Assembly: GCF_002217285.1 (NCBI RefSeq)
Contig: NZ_MUGW01000025.1
Location: 141,905-205,904 of the forward strand
DNA from: Flavobacterium hercynium
GTDB taxonomy: Bacteria > Bacteroidota > Bacteroidia > Flavobacteriales > Flavobacteriaceae
Direction: 5' to 3'
Length of the DNA stretch: 64,000 bases
A program made the translations under genes and the position numbers. Under the pieces are notes generated by a model. The model saw only the letters and a list, made by a program, of their open reading frames with translations. It ran no database searches and had not been told where the DNA came from. Below, piece by piece: positions 9,312 through 17,435 of the stretch; the first letter of the stretch is position 1, and each line of letters starts with the position of its first letter.

Positions 9312-10442
9312 ATGTCACACCAAGATCACATCTATTTAGACAATAATGCCACAACGCCACTTGACAAAAGAGTTCTTGACGCAATGCTTCCTTATCTGAC
9401 TGATTCGTATGCCAATGCCGGAAGCAGTCATCTTGCGGGATTAACTGTAAATGAAAGTATTCAAGAGGCTGCCTGGCAAACTGCTAACTTAATTGGGGCA
9501 AACGAAGATGAAATTATTTTTACATCGGGAGCTACAGAAGCGATAAATTTAGCAATTAAAGGTTTGTCTGATTCTCCGAAAAAACACATTGTAACAATTG
9601 CCACAGAGCACAAAGCTGTATTAGAAACATGTCGCTATATGGAGACTATTGGCTTTGCCGTTAGTTATTTATCTGTTAGCTCTGAAGGACTTTTAGACCT
9701 TAATCTTTTAGAAGAAACAATTACTGATAACACACTGATTGTCATTGCAATGTTTTCTAATAATGAAATTGGTGTCATACAAGATATTGCCGCTATTTCA
9801 CAAATGGCAAACAACAAAAATGCGCTGTTTATGTGTGATGCAACTCAAGCTGTTGGAAAAATTGCTATTGACGTAAAAAAACTCAGAATTGATCTTTTAC
9901 CGATTTCTGCACATAAATTTTATGGTCCAAAAGGAATTGGTGCTTTGTATGTTTCTGCAAAAGCAAAAATAAAACTGCAGCCTCAAATACATGGGGGTGG
10001 GCAACAACGCAAATTGAGAAGCGGAACACTAAATGTACCCGCAATTATTGGTTTAGGTAAAGCATGTGAAATTGCTTTAAATGAACTGAAAAAAGACGAA
10101 GAAAGAATCAAAAAACTAAGAGATCATCTCGAAAAAAGTTTACTAAAAATTGAAGGTTCGTTTGTAAATGGAAATACTTTAAACAGAATTTATAACACCT
10201 CAAACATTTGCTTCCCAGGCGTCAATTCGGAAAGACTTATTATTGCCTTAAAAAACATTTCAGTCTCCAGCGGATCTTCCTGCTCTGCTGCCACTTCTAC
10301 ACCTTCTCATGTTTTAAAAGCTTTAGGTTTGTCTGATGAAAATGCATTAAGTTCGATTCGGTTTAGCCTTGGACGCTTTACCACTTTAGCCGAAATTGAG
10401 GAAGCAATCGTGAGAGTTACTTCTTTAATTGAACAGTTATGA
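9312..10442 (+). CDS. Cysteine desulfurase family protein (NifS/IscS-like)
   Basis: The likely start is ATG 9312 (MSHQDHIYLDNNATTPLD), the conserved N-terminus of the family. The longer ATG frame from 9282 adds ten unrelated residues. PLP-binding Lys is in LPISAHKFYGPKG, and the catalytic Cys loop is SSGSSCSAATSTPSHVL near residue 330. It mobilises sulfur from cysteine. It is divergent from the molybdenum hydroxylase operon and convergent with the MocA/XdhC genes, so a dedicated role in sulfurating the molybdenum cofactor is likely. General Fe-S assembly is the alternative. Confidence 0.88.
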   Translation: MSHQDHIYLDNNATTPLDKRVLDAMLPYLTDSYANAGSSHLAGLTVNESIQEAAWQTANLIGANEDEIIFTSGATEAINLAIKGLSDSPKKHIVTIATEHKAVLETCRYMETIGFAVSYLSVSSEGLLDLNLLEETITDNTLIVIAMFSNNEIGVIQDIAAISQMANNKNALFMCDATQAVGKIAIDVKKLRIDLLPISAHKFYGPKGIGALYVSAKAKIKLQPQIHGGGQQRKLRSGTLNVPAIIGLGKACEIALNELKKDEERIKKLRDHLEKSLLKIEGSFVNGNTLNRIYNTSNICFPGVNSERLIIALKNISVSSGSSCSAATSTPSHVLKALGLSDENALSSIRFSLGRFTTLAEIEEAIVRVTSLIEQL

Positions 10443-10498
10443 ATTATGAGTTATGAGCTTTTAACTCTAGAACTAAGTACTAAGTACTAGGAACTAAT
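10443..10498. repeat. Short 7-bp periodic repeats between convergent genes
   Basis: GAATTATGAGTTATGAG is followed by ACTAAGT-type units in tandem (AACTAAGTACTAAGTACTAG). This is the same kind of intergenic filler as at 3615, 13937 and 42600. No classic hairpin-plus-T terminator is evident. Confidence 0.6.
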
Positions 10499-11095
10499 TC
10501 ACAATTGAGAATAGTCCTCTAACGTATCTATATCAATATTTCCTTTCTCGAACGGAACGGCGATTGTATCATCTAAAAATCTGTTGATGACTTTTTTAGC
10601 GCCTTCCTGACCTATTAATTCAAATAATTCTTTAAAATATTTTTTCTGAAATAATACAGGTGTTCCTAAAGTATCCGCATACGATGAAGCAATTATACCT
10701 TTGGTGTTTTTTTGATATGTTTTTATAAGCTGACTAAAAATTGTACTTGTCACATACGGCTGATCGCAAACAGCAAAAATACAGGCGTCTGTTTCAGGAA
10801 ATACGAGTAGCATTTCTTTTAAACCATGAACAATAGAAGATGCCATTCCCGACTCCCAATCAGGATTAGAACTACTTTTTACAGTTGTTTGCGTAATTTC
10901 GTTTTGTACAATTTCCCTATTTGCTCCTGTAACAACAAGTACTTGTACATTGGACACAAGGATAGCTTCGCGAATTGTATTTTGTAAAAGCGTTGTGTTT
11001 TTATACGGCAATATTTGTTTAGGACTTCCTAATCTCGAAGAACTTCCAGCAGCCAGAATAACAATACCAACGTTGCCTTTTGCTTTAATTGTCAT
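10499..11095 (-). CDS. MocA/MobA-like nucleotidyltransferase
   Basis: The N-terminal NTP-binding motif VILAAGSSSRLGSPKQ is intact, followed by KNTTLLQN, VVTGA and CAVCDQPY-like (FAVCDQPYVTS) blocks typical of molybdopterin cytidylyl/guanylyltransferases. I prefer ATG 11095 (MTIKAKGNVG) over 11107. Either overlaps the xdhC-like gene end (11085), so the pair is translationally coupled. Inferred role: nucleotidylation of the molybdenum cofactor for the hydroxylase encoded at 5316-9138. Confidence 0.87.
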   Translation of the reverse strand: MTIKAKGNVGIVILAAGSSSRLGSPKQILPYKNTTLLQNTIREAILVSNVQVLVVTGANREIVQNEITQTTVKSSSNPDWESGMASSIVHGLKEMLLVFPETDACIFAVCDQPYVTSTIFSQLIKTYQKNTKGIIASSYADTLGTPVLFQKKYFKELFELIGQEGAKKVINRFLDDTIAVPFEKGNIDIDTLEDYSQL

Positions 11096-12209
11096 ACGAA
11101 ACCGCATTATGTATTTTTCCTGCTTTATATTTTAATGAAGTTCCTTTTTTACCGCTGATTACTGCTTTAATTTCAGCAACGACTGATAATGCAATTTCTT
11201 CTGAAGTTTCAGCACCAATATCCAAACCAACTGGTCCGTAGATTTTATCAAGCTGCTCTTCGTCTAACGTTATTCCGATATTTTGTAAATCATCCAGCAT
11301 GCGGTTGAGCTTTGTTTTGGGGCCTAATAATCCAATATACTTGCAGTTTGTTGCTATGAGTATTTTCAGCAGTTCTAAATCATACTTATAATTGTGCGTC
11401 ATTAAAACAAAGTACGTCTGATCGTCGATATGAATTCCATCTAAAAACTGCTCTGGTTTTATGACTTTTACTGTTTTCGCTTCCGGAAATCTGGATTGTA
11501 TCGCATGAGTAGCTCGCCCATCTCCTACTATAATTTGCCAACCCAAAATATTAGTCATTTTTACAAGAGGCTGTACATCATTACCTGCACCGGCAATAAT
11601 AAGTGAAATTGGCGGACTAATGTATTCTAAAAGCGCTTCATTGTCATTGGTATCTAAAAGCTTTTTTATTAGAGTGGTTTTCGCATTCAAAACTTCAGCT
11701 GCATTTGGTAAAAGTGCAGAAGCTACTTCGTGCGTAAATAATACTTCTGAACCTTCTCTGTAAAACAACGTGGTTCCAATTTGAATGGCTTTTCTTTGTA
11801 ATGAAAAAACAGTAAGTATTACAGCGTCTTTTCGATCTGTTTCTAATTGCTGTAAAAGCTGAATGGGATTATTGATTTGCGTATCATCAATATATTCAAA
11901 GAGAATATGAACAATACCGTTACATCCTAGTTGCAAACCTACTTCTGAGTCGTCTTCGTTTGTAGTATTGTAGGTAATAAGTTTGTTTTGTTGCTGATCT
12001 ATAGAAAGAAGCGCTTTTCGTAACGCATCGCCTTCTAAACAGCCTCCGCTAATGGCTCCTGTAAGCAATCCGTCTTCAGTAACAAGCATTCGTGCACCAG
12101 GCTGTCTGTATGACGAACCTTCTACCTTTACAACTGTTGCCAAAGCCGATTTTTTACCTGACTTCTTTGCTAGTGTATACGCCTTTAAAATTTCACTTAT
12201 TTCTTTCAT
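11085..12209 (-). CDS. xdhC: XdhC/CoxI family molybdenum-cofactor insertion protein
   Basis: This is a two-domain XdhC/CoxI protein of 374 residues. The N-terminal domain has GSSYRQPGARMLV and SGGCLEGDALR. The C-terminal Rossmann-like domain has LIIAGAGNDVQPLVKM, followed by VGDGRA and MTHNYKYDLELL. Such proteins bind and sulfurate the molybdenum cofactor before insertion into xanthine dehydrogenase-type enzymes, usually with a cysteine desulfurase partner, and one is present here. The gene overlaps the MocA-like gene and follows the LuxR regulator after 93 bp. Confidence 0.9.
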   Translation of the reverse strand: MKEISEILKAYTLAKKSGKKSALATVVKVEGSSYRQPGARMLVTEDGLLTGAISGGCLEGDALRKALLSIDQQQNKLITYNTTNEDDSEVGLQLGCNGIVHILFEYIDDTQINNPIQLLQQLETDRKDAVILTVFSLQRKAIQIGTTLFYREGSEVLFTHEVASALLPNAAEVLNAKTTLIKKLLDTNDNEALLEYISPPISLIIAGAGNDVQPLVKMTNILGWQIIVGDGRATHAIQSRFPEAKTVKVIKPEQFLDGIHIDDQTYFVLMTHNYKYDLELLKILIATNCKYIGLLGPKTKLNRMLDDLQNIGITLDEEQLDKIYGPVGLDIGAETSEEIALSVVAEIKAVISGKKGTSLKYKAGKIHNAVSYDN

Positions 12210-12302
12210 AGTAGATATTCTCTAACAAAAATAGATAATTATAATTTGAAGAAAGGTGCAATCAGATAAAGTATTAACTCAAAAGTATTTCTTCTATTAT
12301 AG

Positions 12303-13076
12303 TTAAATAGCAATCAATCCCATAACCAACGCAGTTTTTACTGCTTCAGTTGTATTAGCTACTTTCATTTTCTCAATGATATTTTGTCTGTGTCGGCGAA
12401 CTGTGTATACTGAAATATTCAACTCGTTAGCAATTTGCAGGCTGCTACTTCCTTTGGCTACCAAGCTAAGTGTTTGTAATTCTCTTTTAGAAAGTAATGC
12501 TTTTTCAAACTGTTTGTATTTTTCAGCTGCAATGATTTCTCCCGTCTGAATGTTTACTATTTTTCCATCAATTCCCAAACGAGGCTGTACATCAATCGAA
12601 GGTGCATACAAGCAAAGTGCAAGCCAAACACTGCCATTACTTAATGTTTTGAGATAAATGGTACGATGATTAATATAACTGCAATGCTCTGATATATTTT
12701 GTGTTCGAATTCGGCTAAAAGTGCTGTACTTTTGAGAATCCTCGTATGGTACGGTTTTTAAAAACTGAAAATAATTGAGTTCTAAAATGTGTCTTTCTAT
12801 AACATCTTCAGGATGAATTTTACTAAAGATGCATTCTTCAAAAGCGGAATCGATAACAGAATTTTCTTCAGGTAAACCAAATACATTCCCAAAATTACCC
12901 GCATATATATAACTGCAATCTGCCTGAAAATCTGATAATACTGCTACACACTGATCGATACTTACATATCCTGACACCAACTTTTTGTATGTCTCAATAT
13001 CATTTGCTTCACTAATCGAAAATGTTTGCTCTAATAAAGTGGATGTTAATTGATTTTCAATCGATGCATTTGACAT
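12303..13076 (-). CDS. LuxR-family transcriptional regulator with N-terminal sensor-like domain
   Basis: The 257-residue protein has a C-terminal LuxR helix-turn-helix (about 190-250): LSKRELQTLSLVAKG, then LQIANELNISVYTVRRHRQNI. The N-terminal 180 residues look PAS-like (YIYAGNFGNVFGLPEE) as in many Bacteroidota single-component LuxR regulators, with no receiver Asp motif that I can see. The gene is upstream of xdhC/mocA on the same strand and divergent from the DUF1349 lipoprotein gene. Either could be its target. The signal is unknown. Confidence 0.88.
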   Translation of the reverse strand: MSNASIENQLTSTLLEQTFSISEANDIETYKKLVSGYVSIDQCVAVLSDFQADCSYIYAGNFGNVFGLPEENSVIDSAFEECIFSKIHPEDVIERHILELNYFQFLKTVPYEDSQKYSTFSRIRTQNISEHCSYINHRTIYLKTLSNGSVWLALCLYAPSIDVQPRLGIDGKIVNIQTGEIIAAEKYKQFEKALLSKRELQTLSLVAKGSSSLQIANELNISVYTVRRHRQNIIEKMKVANTTEAVKTALVMGLIAI

Positions 13077-13182
13077 GTCCGGGCTTATAAATTGGTTAAT
13101 TTTACGTATTGTGCCTTTTAGCAGGCAATGGTATTTTTGACAAACTAAAATAGAATTTTTCTACTTCTAAAAAAAACATTTT

Positions 13183-13932
13183 ATGAAATCAAACTTTTAC
13201 AGCATCTGCACTCTTCTTGGATTATTTATTTTGACAAGCTGCGGAAATAACAACACTAAACCAACATCTGAAACTCAATCTAAAATTAGTATTGATTCCG
13301 GATTTGTAAATGGTTCTCCGTGTGATATCAACCTTGCCAACATTCATTTTACAAAATCAATTAATGGTGCTGATACACTTGCAAAAATTAATTCGAATGA
13401 AAAAATAACATTTCGTGCAGGTGAAAAGTCGGATTATTTTTCTGATCCTGATGGAAAACTTTCTAATAATACAGCTCCTATTTTACTTTCAAAAATTGAC
13501 AATACTAAACCCTTTACGTTAACGGCTAAAGTGACACCTGAATTTACCGAAAAAGGATTGTACAATGCTGGCGTTTTATACTTATATGTTCATGATAATT
13601 TTTATCAGAAATTCTGTTTCGAACAGGACGAACGAGGCAATCATCGTGTTGTAACGGTTCGAACAATGGGTACCTCTGACGATAATAATCATGATGTAGT
13701 AACAAGTCCTGCCATTTACATGAAGATCTCATCTGACACTAAAACTGTAGCGAGTTATTATTCGCTGAACAACAAAAACTGGCAAATGGTACGTTTATAT
13801 AAAAACAATTATCCTAGTGAATTCTGGGCTGGAATTAGCACCCAATGTCCTGTAGATAAAGGAACACAAAGTATTTTTGAAGAAATCAGTCTGCAACAAA
13901 AAAGCGTAAAAGATTTTCGTTTAGGAATTTAA
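13183..13932 (+). CDS. DUF1349 lipoprotein
   Basis: The 249 residues begin with a lipoprotein signal ending in LTSC (Cys 20). The rest resembles DUF1349, a concanavalin-like beta-sandwich: FTLTAKVTPEFTEKGLYNAG, VLYLYVHDNFYQKFCFE and SPAIYMKISSDTKTVASYYS. It probably resides at the outer membrane or surface and may bind carbohydrate, though no ligand can be named. The divergent LuxR-type regulator starts 106 bp upstream. It ends at the large heptad inverted repeat at 13937-14095. Confidence 0.82.
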   Translation: MKSNFYSICTLLGLFILTSCGNNNTKPTSETQSKISIDSGFVNGSPCDINLANIHFTKSINGADTLAKINSNEKITFRAGEKSDYFSDPDGKLSNNTAPILLSKIDNTKPFTLTAKVTPEFTEKGLYNAGVLYLYVHDNFYQKFCFEQDERGNHRVVTVRTMGTSDDNNHDVVTSPAIYMKISSDTKTVASYYSLNNKNWQMVRLYKNNYPSEFWAGISTQCPVDKGTQSIFEEISLQQKSVKDFRLGI

Positions 13933-13936
13933 GAAA

Positions 13937-14095
13937 ATTGTGAGTTGTGAGTTGTGAGTTGTGAGTTGTGAGCTGTAAATTGTGAATTGAGAATTTTACG
14001 CTGAGAAAAAACTAATCACGCATAATTCATAACTTAAAAATTTATAAATCACGTGCAACTCACAATTCACAACTCACAACTCACAACTCACAATT
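13937..14095. repeat. Long inverted repeat built of 7-bp TTGTGAG units
   Basis: The left arm (13937-13975) is five tandem units of the 7-mer TTGTGAG. The right arm (about 14055-14095) is the reverse complement (CAACTCA units), separated by roughly 80 bp of AT-rich sequence. The transcript would fold into a long stem. It lies exactly between the convergent DUF1349 and NlpE-like genes and touches the stop codon of the latter. Confidence 0.85.
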
Positions 14096-14589
14096 TATAA
14101 CTCTTTCAAGGTAAGTGTATAATTTAAATCTGATTTGTTTTTTTCTCTTTTGCGGTCTAGAGAATATAGTTTGTTGGGAGCTCCTGCATTATAGCCAAAG
14201 TAGAGTTGTTTTTCTTCAGGGAGATTCCAATTCAGTATATAAATTGTTCCGTTTGGATCTTGTTCAAGTCCTCTTTCCAGATTAAAATTTCCTTTCTGAA
14301 AAAATTTTTTTTCCGGTGATTTTCCTTTGTAAACAGTAGTTAATTCAAACTTGTGACTTTCCATAGTACCGTCTCCATGATATATTTTCAGGATTGTTTG
14401 TATTCCGGCGCAATCAGCGCAAGGCAACACACCTTCGTATGTAGAGGTTTCTTCTAAACTTTTGGTGTCTGCAATAATAGAACTTTGCATATCGGACAAG
14501 GGAGCAGCATACATAACTCTTTCGCTTCTTCTTGAATTACAAGAAAAAACGAAGCTTGAAATTAATAGTATTAAAAATATTTTCTTCAT
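14095..14589 (-). CDS. NlpE-like copper resistance/stress lipoprotein
   Basis: The 164 residues have a lipobox at FVFSC (Cys 17) and the NlpE N-domain signature YEGVLPCADCAGIQTIL, including CxxC. FFQKGNFNLERG and the C-terminal YTLTLKEL fit the family. E. coli NlpE is an outer-membrane lipoprotein that senses envelope or copper stress. In Bacteroidota, this short form usually lacks the C-terminal OB domain, as here. The gene is monocistronic. Regulation is not visible. Confidence 0.85.
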   Translation of the reverse strand: MKKIFLILLISSFVFSCNSRRSERVMYAAPLSDMQSSIIADTKSLEETSTYEGVLPCADCAGIQTILKIYHGDGTMESHKFELTTVYKGKSPEKKFFQKGNFNLERGLEQDPNGTIYILNWNLPEEKQLYFGYNAGAPNKLYSLDRKREKNKSDLNYTLTLKEL

Positions 14590-14839
14590 GTAATTATATT
14601 TTTAAATATTGGATCACAAAGAATACACTAATTTTCAATTCTTCGAATTTGTACTCTTTATATTACGTTGCTTTTGAGCTATCAAAAATCAACCCATTTT
14701 TGAAAAATTATTTTAAAAACCTTATTATCTAACTTTTATATGATTAAAATTTAATAAGACAACATGATTTTATATAACTAAGTTTTGTATTTTAGTTGAT
14801 CAAAATAAATTATACATAACCTTAAACCAAAAGAAAATT

Positions 14840-15172
14840 ATGGGAAAATTTGTAATTACTAAAAGAGCCAACGGGGAATTTCAATTCAATTTAAAAGCCG
14901 GAAATGGTCAGACGATCTTAGCTAGTGAGGGCTATACAACAAAAGCAGCTTGTACAAACGGAATTGAATCAGTGAAAAAAAATTCGCAGGTTGACGAAAG
15001 ATTTGACAAAAAAGAAGCTAAAAACGGGAAACCATATTTCAACCTAAAAGCGACAAACGGTCAAATTATTGGAACAAGCGAAATGTATGAAAGTACCGCT
15101 TCAAGAGACAACGGAATTGCATCAGTAAAATCGAATGCACCGGAAGCAACTGTAGACGATCAGACAGCTTAA
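14840..15172 (+). CDS. YegP family protein (two DUF1508 repeats)
   Basis: The 110 residues contain two tandem DUF1508 units: FVITKRANGEFQFNLKAGNG...CTNGIESVKKN (2-48) and FDKKEAKNGKPYFNLKATNG...RDNGIASVKSN (54-99). YegP-type proteins are small cytosolic proteins of unknown function. A terminator follows within 40 bp. Confidence 0.92.
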   Translation: MGKFVITKRANGEFQFNLKAGNGQTILASEGYTTKAACTNGIESVKKNSQVDERFDKKEAKNGKPYFNLKATNGQIIGTSEMYESTASRDNGIASVKSNAPEATVDDQTA

Positions 15173-15190
15173 AAATATATAAAAATAAAA

Positions 15191-15213
15191 ACGAGGCTTA
15201 CCACCTCGTTTTT
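15191..15213. terminator. Bidirectional terminator between YegP-like and HTH genes
   Basis: ACGAGG-CTTACCA-CCTCGT forms a 6-bp GC-containing stem with a T-tract on the plus strand and an A-tract (T-tract for the minus strand) on the other side. It serves the convergent genes. Confidence 0.8.
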
Positions 15214-15222
15214 GTTGCTCTT

Positions 15223-15609
15223 CTAAAATTGACCAAACCTCTTTTTATAGCGTTCCAATTCTTGCTCAGTTTGGTATAGTAATTTTTCTAAAAGCGAAAT
15301 TTTATCTTCGTATAACTTTTTTAAAGCTTCGCTGTTATCCGAATTAATTAAGATACTTCCATTATTATTTCCTTTTACTCTATTAAAGTTATTAAAGTAG
15401 CGCTGACTATCAAAACTAATAATATCTTCAACACTTATCTCCAGTATACGGGCAATCTCGACCAATTTTTCGAATGATAATATCGTTTTACCTTTTTCAA
15501 TTTTACTATAACCTGCCTGCGTAACTCCTAATTGATCTGCCATGTATTCCTGAGTATAATTTTTTAACTCTCTAATGCTTTTAATTTTGTTTTTTATTGA
15601 AGCTGCCAT
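15223..15609 (-). CDS. XRE-family helix-turn-helix regulator with C-terminal coiled coil
   Basis: In this 128-residue protein, residues 5-65 form an HTH_3 domain (IRELKNYTQEYMADQLGVTQ, YSKIEKGKTILSFEKLVEIA). The C-terminal part, NSEALKKLYEDKISLLEKLL, is a heptad coiled coil likely used for dimerisation. Near-identical TATTTGGG direct repeats lie immediately upstream of its start (15615 and 15655), suggesting autoregulation. The upstream small membrane genes on the same strand are plausible targets. Confidence 0.9.
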   Translation of the reverse strand: MAASIKNKIKSIRELKNYTQEYMADQLGVTQAGYSKIEKGKTILSFEKLVEIARILEISVEDIISFDSQRYFNNFNRVKGNNNGSILINSDNSEALKKLYEDKISLLEKLLYQTEQELERYKKRFGQF

Positions 15610-15614
15610 AAGAT

Positions 15615-15666
15615 TATTTGGGTGGTATTGTATAACCCAACAGCCAAATAGAAGTATTTGGGGGTA
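15615..15666. promoter_or_regulatory. Candidate operator direct repeats upstream of the XRE gene
   Basis: TATTTGGGTGGTA (15615-15627) and TATTTGGGGGTA (15655-15666) are direct repeats 40 bp apart, about four helical turns. An inverse copy of the core, CCAAATA, lies at 15644-15650. The near repeat ends 6 bp before the ATG. Confidence 0.45.
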
Positions 15667-15732
15667 GCTGTTGTAATTATACCTTTTAATGCGTAAATGC
15701 GACTACAATTGTAATTTGATACTGCAGTTTTT

Positions 15733-15822
15733 TTATTCTTTTCTTGTAGTAATAAAGAAACCATATACAATAGCAACGACAATAAAAGCCAATTCGTATT
15801 TTGGTATATCTAATAGTAACAT
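15733..15822 (-). CDS. Candidate 29-aa single-pass membrane microprotein
   Basis: An ATG frame of 29 codons lies 8 bp after the stop of the 137-aa membrane protein gene on the same strand. It encodes MLLLDIPKYELAFIVVAIVY followed by GFFITTRKE, that is, one hydrophobic segment with a basic C-terminal end. This is the composition of a small inner-membrane subunit. The tight spacing suggests translational coupling. The frame is too short for standard callers and conservation has not been tested, so the call is tentative. Confidence 0.45.
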   Translation of the reverse strand: MLLLDIPKYELAFIVVAIVYGFFITTRKE

Positions 15823-15830
15823 TTTTATTT

Positions 15831-16244
15831 TTAGTGTATTAGGTTTTGCTCCTGCAATATATGATCGAATTGTATGTTTAAATACTGATCGATTTGTTTT
15901 CCTATTGCCGGTCTGTCTGAAGGATTTATTTTTACTCTGGTCTGGTTTTTATAAATATCCCGGACAATTACATAATATTCGAAATCAATACTATTATGAA
16001 ACCGCAATATGATAAGAATGGTGTAAGCTAATAAAGTTGGAATAATGTAATACAACTCTGCTACATCTGAAAAAACCATAAAATAATACGCTAATGCAGT
16101 AATGGCTGCAAAAGCACCATTTTCAAGAAGGTAAGACTTCTTTTTTTTAAGTAAACCAAGCTCCACAATTTCATTAAAATTGTACTGCCATCGTTTTGAT
16201 CCATAATGAAATTGAACCTGATCGTGAGTAAGAGTAAAGAACAT
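15831..16244 (-). CDS. Small membrane protein of unknown function (PH-like)
   Basis: The 137 residues start with a soluble beta-type segment (FTLTHDQVQFHYGSKRWQYN), followed by two hydrophobic helices (about 46-62 and 66-82, FAAITALAYYFMVF and YIIPTLLAYTILIIL), and a soluble C-terminus. The arrangement resembles small membrane-anchored PH-like proteins, but I do not recognise a named family. The 29-codon microprotein frame follows 8 bp after its stop. Confidence 0.65.
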   Translation of the reverse strand: MFFTLTHDQVQFHYGSKRWQYNFNEIVELGLLKKKKSYLLENGAFAAITALAYYFMVFSDVAELYYIIPTLLAYTILIILRFHNSIDFEYYVIVRDIYKNQTRVKINPSDRPAIGKQIDQYLNIQFDHILQEQNLIH

Positions 16245-16543
16245 AGTAATTAATCGTTTAAAGGCACATAAAATTGTTGTAATAAAAACTTACAAAGCAT
16301 CCCTTAAATTGCATTTCTAACTTTAGCATTAAGAAAGAAAATCCAATGTAACGTAACACTCTGCTTCGCAATATTACGCATTATCCTATTTTTTTTTCTT
16401 AAGAACTTCCTTATAGAATATAACTGAAAGTTGTAATTAAATCTCGCTTATCAATTTTTACTTATCGTTTGATTCTGTGATTGGCTGATTTTACTTATAT
16501 AATTTTTTAATCCTAATTCTTATGAATCTGACTCCTATCAACA

Positions 16544-16583
16544 TACAAAAAAATAAAGGCTGCTTCTACCAAAAGAAACAACC
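16544..16583 (-). terminator. Orphan terminator-like hairpin (minus strand)
   Basis: Read on the minus strand, GGTTGTTTCT-TTTGGT-AGAAGCAGCC pairs along ten positions (three G-U) and is followed by CTTTATTTTTTTG. No minus-strand gene ends here. It may end a small RNA from 16584-16810 or be a relic. Confidence 0.45.
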
Positions 16584-16810
16584 TGCGTTATTCTAAATCG
16601 ATTTTGTAAAATATTTTAATGAATTTCGACCTAAATGTGTAAAAACAATATCTTTAACAATCCCATACTTATTAAATCGGAACTATTTCAAAAAAAAGAC
16701 GTTAATAAATGGGCTGCTGCTTCAAACTTTATTCCTATTAGGTATAAAAAAAGCTACAAATTAGTGTTGCAATAGAAAATATTATTTTATCAGTAAAAAA
16801 AAGGCAAAAA

Positions 16811-16843
16811 AAAACCTCGTTTATAATTTATAAACGAGGTTTT
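16811..16843 (-). terminator. Terminator of the histone-like gene
   Basis: A perfect 15-bp inverted repeat (AAAACCTCGTTTATA / TATAAACGAGGTTTT) with a 3-nt loop sits 18 bp after the stop codon on the minus strand. A T-tract follows on that strand. Confidence 0.9.
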
Positions 16844-16860
16844 GAATTCCTACAAAAATA

Positions 16861-17037
16861 TTATTTTTTTGATTCTTCGATAGAAACTTTTCTGAATTCT
16901 TTTAAAAGTTTTTCAATTTCTAAAGTTGACTTACGTGCTCTAGGTCCAGCAGCTTTAACACCTTTCTCTGTTAATGATTCAGCCTCTGCTTTGAATGTGT
17001 CGATTTCGGCGTTGATTTTTAATAATAGATCTTTCAT
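16861..17037 (-). CDS. Histone H1-like protein (Hc1 family)
   Basis: I start this at ATG 17037 (MKDLLLKINAEIDTFKAEAE), which gives the 58-residue length common in flavobacteria. The frame open from 17064 adds nine unrelated residues. The sequence is Lys/Glu-rich with EKGVKAAGPRARKSTLEIEKLL, the Hc1-like core. It is a small basic DNA-associated protein. It is monocistronic, with a strong terminator directly after the stop. Confidence 0.85.
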   Translation of the reverse strand: MKDLLLKINAEIDTFKAEAESLTEKGVKAAGPRARKSTLEIEKLLKEFRKVSIEESKK

Positions 17038-17435
17038 GCTTATACTTATTAAATTAGGGCACAAAAATAGAAGTTTGATCGATAGTTACAACAAAAAAGC
17101 TGTTAAATTTATGAATGTTTTTGGCTTTACTATTTACATTAAATCAACATAAAAGCTTAAAACTTAATATTCAATACTTTACAAAACACTTTTTCACCTT
17201 ACTACTTCATAATCACTGCTTAGTAATTAAAAAAAACTTTTGTTTTACTATCGTATTTGGAAATTTATTGTAGTTTTTTGTAAGGTAAAGATTCTAGTTT
17301 TTTCGAACAAAAATCGAAGAACAAACTAACCTATGCCTATTTTACATTTACACTTGTCAAAAATGTATTCAAATATCATAATGCTTTGTAATCGTATTAT
17401 GATTCATATTCTCTAATTTTCAAAATTTATCATAT
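17038..17435. other. Intergenic region, nothing recognised
   Basis: About 400 bp of AT-rich sequence between two minus-strand genes. It presumably holds the promoter of the histone-like gene, but I cannot point to a convincing -33/-7 pair. No ORF or RNA structure stands out. Confidence 0.4.

Larger units (their letters stand above)
16245..16860. other. Gene-poor spacer with two terminator-like hairpins
   Basis: There are no convincing coding frames in 616 bp of AT-rich sequence. It holds the terminator of the histone-like gene (16811-16843) and a second minus-strand terminator-like hairpin (16544-16583) that has no gene in front of it. Confidence 0.55.

Noticed and set aside
13937..14095. 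Heptad inverted repeat considered as a phage attachment or recombination site
   Set aside because: No integrase, tRNA or asymmetric gene content nearby. Similar repeats occur at many intergenic places.
15594..16012. A 62-codon minus frame (15594-15782) and a 107-codon plus frame (15689-16012)
   Set aside because: The first overlaps the XRE gene start and operator-like repeats. The second is antisense to the small membrane protein. Neither has a conserved motif.
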